This document shows, piece by piece, positions 1 through 8,862 of a DNA stretch of 64,000 nt; positions within the stretch are counted from its first letter, which is position 1; each line of letters opens with the position of its first letter. The stretch lies in the NCBI GenBank assembly GCA_958366945.1, contig CATXCY010000001.1, forward strand, positions 1-64,000, written 5' to 3'. The notes under the pieces were generated by a model that saw nothing but the letters and a program-made list of their open reading frames with translations, ran no database searches and had not been told where the DNA came from. Source of the DNA: Bruticola sp004554425 (lineage in GTDB: Bacteria; Vulcanimicrobiota; Xenobia; Xenobiales; Xenobiaceae). A program made the translations under genes and the position numbers.

Positions 1-3000
1 AGCTTACAGTGGCGCCACCGTTGCCAGTACCGGTGCCACCATAGCAGCGAGCATTGGTATTAAATACTTCTTTCCACTGACCAGGAGGCAATTCCATACG
101 ATAACCGGAGCGATCGGTATTGGCGAAGTTGGAGACAACCACAAACTCATCAGAGCCGCCGTTATCACGTTTCCAAGCCAATACTTTGTCATCGTTGTGG
201 GTATAGACACGGCTGATATTGCCAGTAGCGTTGAAAGCGGAAGAAGTACGGCGCAAAGAGACCAAATCGCGAGTCAAGGCGAATTGTCCGACTTGATTAG
301 CCAAATCTTCGGCATTTTTCCTCTGCTCAGGATTCATCTCGCAATAACGATCGAACAGCTTTTGCTCATCGGCACTCATACGAGAGCGTTCTACTTCACG
401 AGAAGAATTGTCCATAGCAGCGCACTTAGCAAAATTATCTAACTTATCTGGGGTGACAGGGAATTTAATCCAGCTCATGTCGGCTCCCCAAGTGGAAGTT
501 AAACCATGCTTAAAGTCGTTGTTGGCCAAGAATTCTTCACCTTGGAAGAGCATAGGTACACCAGGGCCAGTTAAAGTAATGGCTGAAGCGGTACGAGCGA
601 TCGCACGAGGGAAAGGCTGCTTTACAGCTTCGTCATCTTTAGAAGCTGCCGCACCACGGTGGATCCAGTTGCCGGTATTACCTACTTCATCGTGACTGTG
701 AGAATAAGTTACGGCGCGGCTCCAGTCAGTTACACCTACGTGGCAAGTGATAGCTTCCATCAAACGATCGGCGCTACCGATTCCCTGGGCCATTTCCAAT
801 AAGTCATCATGGAAGCGATCATTCCATACACCGCTAAAGCCCATGCCCTTCTTCTCCCAGCTGCCTTGGCCGGAGCCTTGAGTTTCAGACTTGTCCATGT
901 CGGCAGCTACCAGCCAACTGCCACTGAAGTCTTCAGCTACGGTATAAACATCGGGTTTGATTAAGCGCAAGGAGCGGTTAATCTGACGCAAAGTATTCAT
1001 ACCCTCAATTTGCTCGGCAGAGTTGCCTGTAGAGTGCAAAACTTGAGTAAAGTCGAAGCGAATGCCGTCAAAGCCAAATTCAGCGACTTGCTGTACAGCA
1101 TTGTCAGAGTAGAAGTCTTTGACGCTCTGGTTGGCAAAATTGGGCTTAGCACCCCAAGGAGTGCAAGATTCGCCTTTCTGCCACCAGTTGAAGAAGGAGC
1201 GTTTGCCACCGTCGATACGTCCTAAAGGATCATCGGCATCAGGCTTACCAGAAGTGTGGTTGTACACCACGTCGGCCATAACATTGAAGCCGCGCTTGTG
1301 ACTCTCATCTACAAAGAGCTTCATGGCGTCGGTACCGGAAATCCAAACACTCTTGGCGCCAGGTTGCTCATCGTCAGTAATAAGTTTGCGATCCAAAGCT
1401 TCCTGACGATCCATCTCAAAGCCATAGCTGGCAGCACCGGCATAGTAATAGTCGGGAGTATAGCCCCAATCGCGCTTAGCTCCAAATTCGTTGGTAGGCA
1501 TAAGCTCAATAGTGTCAATGCCCAAAGAGGCAAAGTAATCGAGGTTGTTGATCATGTCTTCAAAGGTGGCCGGAACGGCATTGTCTTTGGAGCTCATGAA
1601 CGAGCCAACGTGAGCTTCGTAAATTACGAAATTGTTATGGTTGGTCTGACGTCTGGGAACGTTATCATACTGGAACTCAAAGCTAGATTCGCGAATTAAA
1701 GATTTGCGAGCTGAACCGGGCTTAGGTTGAATAACGTTAGTGTAGGGATCGTTGAAGGGAGTAGCAATACGCTCTTGGCTACTGAGCTTGCCATCTCCAT
1801 TGACATCACCAACTAATTTACCATCTTCTACAACTTGGTATTCATATTGCATACCGATCAGTTTGGGGAAATTGTTTACCGCAGTAACCCAAGCTGTGCC
1901 GGCACCAGGACTGTCTACGCGGTTCATATCAATAGAGCCATCTTCATTGACGCTATTGATCCAAGAATACTTGTCGATCGGCTCAGTCTGATCCAACTTC
2001 CAGTTGCGCAATACGTCTACATCGTGCTTATCGGCAGGTGAAGCCTCTTCATAGGGAATACGCTCAGGCTTACCCAAACGATCTAACAGCTCTTGTTTGT
2101 TGAGTTGCTTGCCATTTTCGTCACGCAAAACTAAACGTACGCTGTCAGCATTGGGATGAGAATCTACAGTAAAACGTCCCCATTGAGGATCGTCAGCGTA
2201 GTTGGGGCCACCTTTGCCACTATCATCGTACCAGCCGACTTCAAATCCCATAACAGGATCAACAAAGATACGCTCTAAGCCGCGCTGTTCGCCTTGCAAA
2301 TAACGAGCGTGAGGATCGGAATAGCGAACTTCTCCGCCCCAGCTGTTTTTCAAAACTTCGCCTTTTTCATTTAAAGCTGCATACTGATAGGTTTTGCCTT
2401 TAAGTTTGCTCCAGCCGTCGTTTTGAGTGAGTGTCCAAACGCCATTTTGCTCATTTTTTTCCATAGGTAAGCGTTCTTCCACTTCGCCAGTCTGAGGGTT
2501 GCTTATTTCTACGTAAAGTTTGTAATCGGCTAAATCACCTTTGCCCATTTCCGGAGACCAAGTCTGGAAACGAACGCCATCTTCGCCCTCTTTGTGCACG
2601 CCGAAAAGGTGCGTTTGCACGGGAGCATAAGTTTGAACGGGGGAATCCTCTAAATTAAAGTTGGGATTAGTCTCGCTCATAACCAACCATTGAGCGTTTT
2701 GCACTTTGCCGTCTTTACCGGCGATGTCACCAACTACACCCCAACTGAATTGCTGGTTTTGGCCGGTTTTAAGATCTACAGCAGCGGTAAAAATACCATC
2801 TCCGGCCACGGCGTCACCGTTTTTACCGTCATCGTGCATAGGGATAATCTTGTCGCCATTCCAGTGTTGATCATACAAGCCGGTCTGATCGTTGAAAGAG
2901 CCCTTCAAACCGATATTGCTAAGATCGACTTGCGGACAGCCACGACTGTCAAATTGGAAAAGGACTTGCTTCTTATCGGTACCTTCAGGCTGTACGGAAG

Positions 3001-3208
3001 CTGTTTCAGCTTTTACTTGAGCTGCTTGCATTTTGGGAGCACTAGCGGCAGCTTCTTTGCTCTCGGTACTGTTTAACGAAAAGCTGTCCACAGGAACAGC
3101 CAGAGCAGACGCCTGATGGGCAGTCTGCTTAGAGGCAGCAGCAGTATTATTTTGTGCCACGGAGCCGGTCCGGAATAAGTCGGAAGAGCGTTCTATATTT
3201 ATATTCAT
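1..3208 (-). CDS. GH13 alpha-amylase-family protein, glycogen branching enzyme-like (3' truncated by window edge)
   Basis: At least 1069 residues, running off the left edge. All four GH13 conserved regions are present: DVVYNH (about 646-651), FDGIRFDF with nucleophile D719, VAEDFSG with acid/base E759, and SHDEVGN with D840. The YEAHVGSF segment near residue 530 and the HDEVGN form of region IV favour a 1,4-alpha-glucan branching or debranching enzyme over a simple amylase. About 500 residues precede the barrel. They include an immunoglobulin-like module (HDDGKNGD...AGDGIF), a CBM48-like module (GVRFQTWSP) and a calcium-loop-like DVNGDGKLS at about 468. The chosen ATG has a TAAGGA Shine-Dalgarno 5 nt upstream and gives no signal peptide. 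The frame stays open to an in-frame ATG at 3412 whose product would begin signal-peptide-like. Branching specificity is inferred from motifs only. Confidence 0.85.
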   Translation of the reverse strand, partial: MNINIERSSDLFRTGSVAQNNTAAASKQTAHQASALAVPVDSFSLNSTESKEAAASAPKMQAAQVKAETASVQPEGTDKKQVLFQFDSRGCPQVDLSNIGLKGSFNDQTGLYDQHWNGDKIIPMHDDGKNGDAVAGDGIFTAAVDLKTGQNQQFSWGVVGDIAGKDGKVQNAQWLVMSETNPNFNLEDSPVQTYAPVQTHLFGVHKEGEDGVRFQTWSPEMGKGDLADYKLYVEISNPQTGEVEERLPMEKNEQNGVWTLTQNDGWSKLKGKTYQYAALNEKGEVLKNSWGGEVRYSDPHARYLQGEQRGLERIFVDPVMGFEVGWYDDSGKGGPNYADDPQWGRFTVDSHPNADSVRLVLRDENGKQLNKQELLDRLGKPERIPYEEASPADKHDVDVLRNWKLDQTEPIDKYSWINSVNEDGSIDMNRVDSPGAGTAWVTAVNNFPKLIGMQYEYQVVEDGKLVGDVNGDGKLSSQERIATPFNDPYTNVIQPKPGSARKSLIRESSFEFQYDNVPRRQTNHNNFVIYEAHVGSFMSSKDNAVPATFEDMINNLDYFASLGIDTIELMPTNEFGAKRDWGYTPDYYYAGAASYGFEMDRQEALDRKLITDDEQPGAKSVWISGTDAMKLFVDESHKRGFNVMADVVYNHTSGKPDADDPLGRIDGGKRSFFNWWQKGESCTPWGAKPNFANQSVKDFYSDNAVQQVAEFGFDGIRFDFTQVLHSTGNSAEQIEGMNTLRQINRSLRLIKPDVYTVAEDFSGSWLVAADMDKSETQGSGQGSWEKKGMGFSGVWNDRFHDDLLEMAQGIGSADRLMEAITCHVGVTDWSRAVTYSHSHDEVGNTGNWIHRGAAASKDDEAVKQPFPRAIARTASAITLTGPGVPMLFQGEEFLANNDFKHGLTSTWGADMSWIKFPVTPDKLDNFAKCAAMDNSSREVERSRMSADEQKLFDRYCEMNPEQRKNAEDLANQVGQFALTRDLVSLRRTSSAFNATGNISRVYTHNDDKVLAWKRDNGGSDEFVVVSNFANTDRSGYRMELPPGQWKEVFNTNARCYGGTGTGNGGATVS

Positions 3209-3694
3209 CAATTCCTTACTCTTTTCTACGTAGATGACAAAATTTTTTTGTCCTAAACAACCTAACCCTAGAACTTTTGACGTTTTAGCCTTAACCTCAA
3301 CCGAAAGTGACGGGCTACTGCCAATCTCATCGCCGACTGCCGCCGCCACAGAACCGCAGTTCCAAGGTAGCGAACAAATCGCCAAACCAACGAAAAAAGT
3401 CCTACCATTCATTATCCCAAATGTACAAAGTTTTTTAGGCATAAACAAGCATATTTTTACTTATTTTTGCATTTTTTTCGAAAAGCTCACTCCTTTGTAA
3501 CAATCTAATTTTTATTTAAATCATAAGTATCTAGCTCAAGAATTCTTGTCCAACAACTGATAAGTAATTTTTATAAAAAAATGACGAAGGACAGAGGCCG
3601 ACAGTATCAAAAAACTACGATTGGTTATAAAATTTTATTAGGAATGGAAACTGGTCAAACAGTGCAAATAAGATCCTACAAAGGAGGGCAGTAT
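3209..3694. other. Divergent intergenic region between GH13 gene and pilin-like array
   Basis: It must hold the promoters of both flanking genes. The outer parts are AT-rich. The core (about 3295-3400) is clearly more GC-rich, with short inverted repeats such as GAAC-CGCA-GTTC and GCGA-ACAAA-TCGC, and could form a structured leader for the minus-strand gene. The minus frame is open here in phase with the GH13 gene (ATG codons at 3412 and 3442). A plus-strand frame at 3234-3500 is also open but has no recognisable features. No known riboswitch was recognised. Confidence 0.4.
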
Positions 3695-6121
3695 ATGTTA
3701 AAAAACAAGCGCGGCATAGTTCTTATCACCACGATGCTTACAGTCGTTTTAGTAATTATGCTGCTCAGCTCCGTAGTATATTCCAATTTAGGCAGCATGC
3801 GCCTTGCTTCCAATTTTTACGGTCGTGAAGAAGCTCTCATGGCCGCCCAGTCCGGCGTAGAATATGCTGTCACTTGTTTACAAAGCGACGTTACTTGGCG
3901 TGGCGACAAGCAAGATAACACTTTTACCAATTCCGCCGAAGGCATCAGTGTCCGCGAACGAAATGGCAACGTCGTCGGTATGCTCACTACAGCCAATGGC
4001 AACAAATCTTTTTTCCGTATTAAGTTCAACTATGAAGACGGAGAAAATGGCTTTGATGGCATGAAGGACAGCTCAGATTCCGAGCGCATACAATCCCCTT
4101 ATGTTTCCGTAAACAATCTTTTTAATACAACCCCAACCAAAGTCTATACCGCTTCCCAAGACGGCAAGTTAAAAACGAAACAAAGCCAAGACAGATTTGG
4201 TAAGAACCGCACAGAAGCTGACGGTGCTAGCAGCTTTAGTTTAGGAAAATCGAGCTGCTATCTGGTGGTAGAAGGCTTTGCCGGTAATGGTGTACGCGAC
4301 CTTACTTTAGATAAGGCCTTTACTTTGACACCTGAGCAAGTTTCTAATTTAAATCCAAGACGAGTAGAGACTTATTTAGCTTTATCTTCTGAAACTCAAT
4401 TTACCGATTCGGTAGCTTGTGCCGCCGGCGATTTGACTACAGACTCGAACTTAATCCGCATAAGCAATGCTAAAGGCAGTAGCTCTCCTAAAATGCGTAG
4501 CTTACACAACTTAAACGTAACTAGCGGTACTGTCGACTTTGATAATGGCCAGCTGTATTACGGAAGTGGCTATTCTTACAGCATTAACGGTAAGACTATC
4601 AGCGAAGACAGCAAGTACACTGCCCAGCAAAGTAATGACACAAGTAGCTTTACTCGCCTGGAATGGGATGATATAACCAAAGCCAATTCTAAGGGGCAAA
4701 AATGTGTCGAAATTCAAGCTGGCACTTATGTTTGGAGTAAAGATCCCAAAACAAATGAAAATGTGCTAAGACGTTATGTCGGCAATTATCCTCCTGGCAC
4801 AAAGATCCCCTCTGATGCTAAAAGTTCGATAGTAACCAGCTTAAAAGGCATGACCATAGATGCAAAGACTTTAACGATGAAAATCGACTCTAATCTTTGG
4901 GTCGCTTCCGATGGCAAAGCTTCATCCTTAATTATACGCTACGATAAAGAAGGCGAAACGGCTACCTCCAGGCCTGTAGTAGCTTTCTTAAAGAATGAAG
5001 CCGAGCAAACTTCGCCTATTATAAGTTCCGATCATGATATTTATATTGAAGGCGCTACCTTAGGCGGCGGCTCTATTACTTCCAAAGAGAATATTTCTTT
5101 GCAAGGTCCCAGTATTTTGGAATCAGACCCCGGCATAGGCGTTTCTATTTACGCCCAAGGCGACGTTAACTTGTTACCCATCGAAAGCGTAACTGAGCAA
5201 GTTAAACAAGCCGAATCGGAAAAAATTACTGGCACCCCCAGCACTGGTACAGACAATAATAAAACAGCTGAGCTTAAAGGATACAACGACTATAAAGTCC
5301 AATATGACAGAGCCTTAGCTGCTTACCAAGCTTTAATGTCCAAATATTCTGGTTGGTACAACAAAGATCCAAAGAGCTTCAAGAATCCAGGTAACTTGGA
5401 TCAAATATTTGAGCAATTCTTTAACTATTATTTCCAAGCCAATGCAACTTATTACGCAACAGGAGAAGTTCCACAACAGAAATGGTACGACGCCGATTTT
5501 AAAAACGTCACTGACGCTGAGTTGATGAAATGCTTTCAAGCATTGGATTCGCTGACAAATGACGGCGCTTCATTCTCCAATGAACCAGGTATTCCGGAAG
5601 ACGTGCGTGAAGCTCGTGAGCGTTTTTACAGGGACGGCAAAAAAGCTTTTGACTACCTCGAAGAAGATGACAATTGGACTCCGCCTCATGAAGAGCCTGA
5701 AAGCTCTGATACCGAAAAGACAGAGATAGACCTCTCTCCCGACAAAGTTAGCGACGTCCAGGATTACGTCGATAAGGATCTGGCCAGTGACAATTTCCGC
5801 GACACCAAAGAAGCTCAATTGTCCGATTTGATGCTGCGTTATGGAAAGATTAAATATTCTGACCAAGATATTTCCGGTGTTATCTATGCTTGGGGCAATA
5901 TCAATGCCGATATAGGCAAGAACAGCACTCTCAACTTGACCGGTGCTATGGTGGCTTACGGAGGCAATCCTAAAGAGAAGACACCTGGCAAAAATAATAA
6001 AGGAAAAATCAATATCAACGCCGGCACGATAGGCATGACCTTAGATCCGGACTACATGGGAGTTTTTCTTGCTGCTAATGCAAAGCGCAAAGTGAAACAA
6101 GTAATGTTCTCCAACTTCTAG
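3695..6121 (+). CDS. Giant PilX-like pilin paralogue 1
   Basis: 808 residues. The start is fixed by a strong AAAGGAGGG Shine-Dalgarno just before this ATG; the frame continues upstream but without an initiation signal. The N-terminus is a short basic leader (MLKNKRG), then a hydrophobic stretch beginning IVLITTMLTVVLV, then MAAQSGVEYA, as in PilX-type minor pilins. The usual Glu at mature position 5 is Thr. The body shares the markers SPYVSVNNL, LVVEGFAG, GTYVW, GATLGGGSITS, QGPSILESDPG and VSIYAQGDV with copies 2-5. The central cassette (about 5200-5760) is Tyr/Glu-rich, has a single Cys and lacks the Cys motif of copies 3-5. The C-terminus has SDQDISGVIYAWGNIN, LTGAMVAYG and a terminal basic-aromatic FSNF. 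It is probably anchored in the inner membrane or assembled in a pilus tip. Function is unknown. Confidence 0.85.
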   Translation: MLKNKRGIVLITTMLTVVLVIMLLSSVVYSNLGSMRLASNFYGREEALMAAQSGVEYAVTCLQSDVTWRGDKQDNTFTNSAEGISVRERNGNVVGMLTTANGNKSFFRIKFNYEDGENGFDGMKDSSDSERIQSPYVSVNNLFNTTPTKVYTASQDGKLKTKQSQDRFGKNRTEADGASSFSLGKSSCYLVVEGFAGNGVRDLTLDKAFTLTPEQVSNLNPRRVETYLALSSETQFTDSVACAAGDLTTDSNLIRISNAKGSSSPKMRSLHNLNVTSGTVDFDNGQLYYGSGYSYSINGKTISEDSKYTAQQSNDTSSFTRLEWDDITKANSKGQKCVEIQAGTYVWSKDPKTNENVLRRYVGNYPPGTKIPSDAKSSIVTSLKGMTIDAKTLTMKIDSNLWVASDGKASSLIIRYDKEGETATSRPVVAFLKNEAEQTSPIISSDHDIYIEGATLGGGSITSKENISLQGPSILESDPGIGVSIYAQGDVNLLPIESVTEQVKQAESEKITGTPSTGTDNNKTAELKGYNDYKVQYDRALAAYQALMSKYSGWYNKDPKSFKNPGNLDQIFEQFFNYYFQANATYYATGEVPQQKWYDADFKNVTDAELMKCFQALDSLTNDGASFSNEPGIPEDVREARERFYRDGKKAFDYLEEDDNWTPPHEEPESSDTEKTEIDLSPDKVSDVQDYVDKDLASDNFRDTKEAQLSDLMLRYGKIKYSDQDISGVIYAWGNINADIGKNSTLNLTGAMVAYGGNPKEKTPGKNNKGKININAGTIGMTLDPDYMGVFLAANAKRKVKQVMFSNF

Positions 6122-6139
6122 ATCCTACTGTCTAACCCA

Positions 6140-6180
6140 TAAGGCCTGAGCGCTTCAAGCGCCCGGGCCTTATTTTTTTA
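6140..6180 (+). terminator. Rho-independent terminator after pilin-like copy 1
   Basis: AAGGCC...GGGCCTT outer stem with an inner AGCGC/GCGC stem, followed by a run of seven T. Confidence 0.85.
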
Positions 6181-6284
6181 GTCTAATTTTTACTGTCCCT
6201 AAAAAATCTTTATTTTTTTATTGATACCGCCAAATGGCTAAAAAAATGTTACAGCCATAAAACAAAATATTAATATTTTTTAAC

Positions 6285-6314
6285 TTGAATATTTAGCCTA
6301 AACAACGTTTAATA
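6285..6314 (+). promoter_or_regulatory. Possible sigma-70 type promoter of pilin-like copy 2
   Basis: TTGAAT and TTAATA separated by 18 nt, about 110 nt upstream of the start codon. It is a weak match in AT-rich sequence, so chance is possible. Confidence 0.25.
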
Positions 6315-6426
6315 AAGTGGGTGTGTTTTGGCACCTTGCCTATGTTATTTTTCACTTTTGGCCATTATCGGCTAGTTATTTTCCGCTTAGGCAGCTATTC
6401 CAATCCGAATAGAGAGGTAAAGACTT

Positions 6427-8772
6427 ATGCGCAATAAGTGTAAGCAAGGTATCGTCCTCATTACAACCATGCTGACGGTCGTTTTGATTATCATGTTGCT
6501 TAGCTCTGTAGTTTACTCCAACTTCGGTAATATGCGCCTTACTTCCAATTTTTACGGACGCGAAGAAGCGATTATGGCAGCCCAGTCTGGCGTGGAATAT
6601 GCCGTTACCAAATTGCAAAATAATATTACTTGGCAGGGAGATGATAAAAATTATCAGTTAGCCTCAGCGGCCAAAGGTGTAAAAATCGTCGAAAATAGCG
6701 GTAATGTTTGGGGAATGCTCATTACTCCCAACGGACGTCGTTCTTTCTTTCGCATAAAGTTCAACTACGAGGACGGCCCCAAGGGCTTCGATAATATGGA
6801 CAATACGTCTGATAAGACCTATATCATTCGCTCCCCTTACGTTTCTGTTAACAATCTATACAGCCGAGGAATGCGCACCGTTTATACCGCCCCTCTCAAC
6901 GGAGTTTTACGCACTCAAAAATACCAAGACGAATATGGGAAAGAGTGCATAAAAGCCGCAGGCAATGCCAAAAAATATGAACTTCCCAAATCTACTTGCG
7001 CTCTCATTGTAGAAGGCTTTTCTGGTATCGGCGTACGTGATCTAGATTTAGCTAAAATGAACGAGTTACAAAAGCACCTCGACTGTTCTAAAGGGCTAGG
7101 CATCAATATTGTCAGCAATGTTGTAGAAGTGTATTTAACTTTCGATCCCAGCATTGCTTGTACAAGTTCAGTACTGGGAGCGGGAGGTAAAATTTCGGCT
7201 AAAGCTTCCAATATCACTATTAAAAATGCTCAAGGAACTAGCGCTCCCAGATTGCGCAGTTTAAAAGATTTAAGGCTAACTTACAAAAATATTTCTTTTG
7301 ACAAAGGACAAGCTATAGTCAGCGGCACTTTCTACAAGAATGGTACTGAAACTAAAGCTGGCACTGTCAGTGGTTCCAATTACAAAGTCATAAAAGCATC
7401 TGACAAAGACACCGCTGATATTGCCCAAATCAAATGGGACGACGTCACTAAAGCCAATTCCGAAGGGCAAAAATGCACGACTATAAAAGGCGGCGTTTAT
7501 ATTTGGCGCAAAAACGATCATAATAACAGTTATACTCTAACCCGCTATGATAAAAATCCATTTAGCAAAAAGCATGGATTCCGTATCAAAAAGAATAAAA
7601 GCGAAGAAGTAAATGGCTATGGTTCAGCTTTTCAGGTAGATAAAGCCAAAGCCACCATAACTATCAGCGAAAATATCAAAGTAGAAGATGGCAAATCGCT
7701 GACCATCATCTACGACGACAGCTGCAGTCAAGTGACTCGTCCTGTAGTGGCCTTTGTAAAAAATTCTCCCACAGACAGCGATCCTATTTTAAGCGCTGAC
7801 GGCGATATTACTATCAAAGGTGCTACTTTAGGCAGCGGATCCATTACTTCGCAAAAGAGTATCTCTTTACAAGGTCCGAGCATTCTAGAGTCAGATCCAG
7901 GTGTAGGAGTTTCGGTTTATGCTAAGCACGATGTAAACTTCCTTCCCATTGAAAGTGCCACCCAAGCCGTTCAAGAACAAAATAAAAACGTCGACTTTAA
8001 TGCCGGACGCCAAGCTTATTACGGCTATGATACCGACAATGAGTCTTTTTCCTCCGGCGTTGCCGAGTTGCTCACCCAAGCCCCAAAAAGCAGTGGTGCT
8101 TCTTCTATAACCAGTGAAGAAGCGGGAGAATACTTAGAGTATTATTTATATACAAATTACAAACCCACGCCTCCCGGCTCCGAAAAGATAACTGCAGCTG
8201 TTAAGCCAGATCTTAGCTCCGCCCAAGCGGCAGCTTTGCAAAAAGCCCTTGACAGTGGCAAAGCCGCTCTCGGAAGTCCCATCGAAAATGCCATACGCCA
8301 CTATCAGGATACGAACAGCTGGGCAATTTACTACCAAGCTTCTGCTGCGGCTGCGAATCCTACTGACAAAATTGTCGTCGATAGCAGAGCCGATGTAAAA
8401 AAAGCTCAAACATTTCTCGATACTGACGTAGTCAGCAATAACTTCCGTGATTACAAACAGCAACAATTAAACAGATTGCTTACTCGTTATGGCAAACTTC
8501 GCTATTCAGATCAAGATATTTCTGGCATGGTATATGCCTGGGGCAATGTCAATCTGGCTATTGGTCAAAATAGCACCTTGAATCTTAGCGGAGCTATGGT
8601 AGCTTACGGGCAGAATCCAGATAAAGGCCTTCCCAAAGGCGATAAAGATCACGGTAATATCACTATTGAAGCCAACACTATAGGCTTAACTTTAGATGCA
8701 GACTACATGAACGCTTTTATGGCTTCAAACGCCCAAAGAAAACTGAAATATGCGATGTATTCTAATTTCTAA
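6427..8772 (+). CDS. Giant PilX-like pilin paralogue 2
   Basis: 781 residues. It has the same architecture as copy 1: a basic leader ending in G, the hydrophobic IVLITTMLTVVLIIMLL segment, AAQSGVEYA, then the conserved body with GATLGSGSITS and QGPSILESDPG. It is closest to copy 1 in the N-terminal third (SNFYGREEA versus SNFYDKE in copies 3-5). The central cassette (about 7970-8390) is Ala/Ser/Pro-rich with many Tyr and no Cys, unrelated by eye to the cassettes of copies 3-5. The C-terminal SDQDISGMVYAWGNVN and AQRKLKYAMYSNF close the protein. No terminator is evident before copy 3, 90 bp downstream, so copies 2 and 3 may be cotranscribed. Identification as PilX-like rests on the N-terminal segment. 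Confidence 0.85.
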   Translation: MRNKCKQGIVLITTMLTVVLIIMLLSSVVYSNFGNMRLTSNFYGREEAIMAAQSGVEYAVTKLQNNITWQGDDKNYQLASAAKGVKIVENSGNVWGMLITPNGRRSFFRIKFNYEDGPKGFDNMDNTSDKTYIIRSPYVSVNNLYSRGMRTVYTAPLNGVLRTQKYQDEYGKECIKAAGNAKKYELPKSTCALIVEGFSGIGVRDLDLAKMNELQKHLDCSKGLGINIVSNVVEVYLTFDPSIACTSSVLGAGGKISAKASNITIKNAQGTSAPRLRSLKDLRLTYKNISFDKGQAIVSGTFYKNGTETKAGTVSGSNYKVIKASDKDTADIAQIKWDDVTKANSEGQKCTTIKGGVYIWRKNDHNNSYTLTRYDKNPFSKKHGFRIKKNKSEEVNGYGSAFQVDKAKATITISENIKVEDGKSLTIIYDDSCSQVTRPVVAFVKNSPTDSDPILSADGDITIKGATLGSGSITSQKSISLQGPSILESDPGVGVSVYAKHDVNFLPIESATQAVQEQNKNVDFNAGRQAYYGYDTDNESFSSGVAELLTQAPKSSGASSITSEEAGEYLEYYLYTNYKPTPPGSEKITAAVKPDLSSAQAAALQKALDSGKAALGSPIENAIRHYQDTNSWAIYYQASAAAANPTDKIVVDSRADVKKAQTFLDTDVVSNNFRDYKQQQLNRLLTRYGKLRYSDQDISGMVYAWGNVNLAIGQNSTLNLSGAMVAYGQNPDKGLPKGDKDHGNITIEANTIGLTLDADYMNAFMASNAQRKLKYAMYSNF

Positions 8773-8862
8773 AGCGAACTAATTTATCGAAATTACTTTG
8801 AATATAGCCATTCACGTATAGCGAGTACCTGTTCAAATTTTGGCTAAGTTTGGAGAGAGAGT

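Larger units (their letters stand above)
6122..6426. other. Intergenic region between pilin-like copies 1 and 2
   Basis: Starts with the terminator of copy 1 (6140-6180), followed by AT-rich sequence with a possible promoter (6285-6314) and the weak AGAGG ribosome-binding site of copy 2 at about 6412-6417. No gene is seen. Confidence 0.5.

Noticed and set aside
3234..3500. 88-codon plus-strand open frame in the intergenic region
   Set aside because: No ribosome-binding site, no recognisable domain, and it ends in low-complexity Phe/Ile-rich sequence; likely chance.
3581..3694. Extension of pilin-like copy 1 by 38 codons upstream
   Set aside because: No ribosome-binding site before 3581, whereas AAAGGAGGG precedes 3695, which also gives the expected short basic leader.
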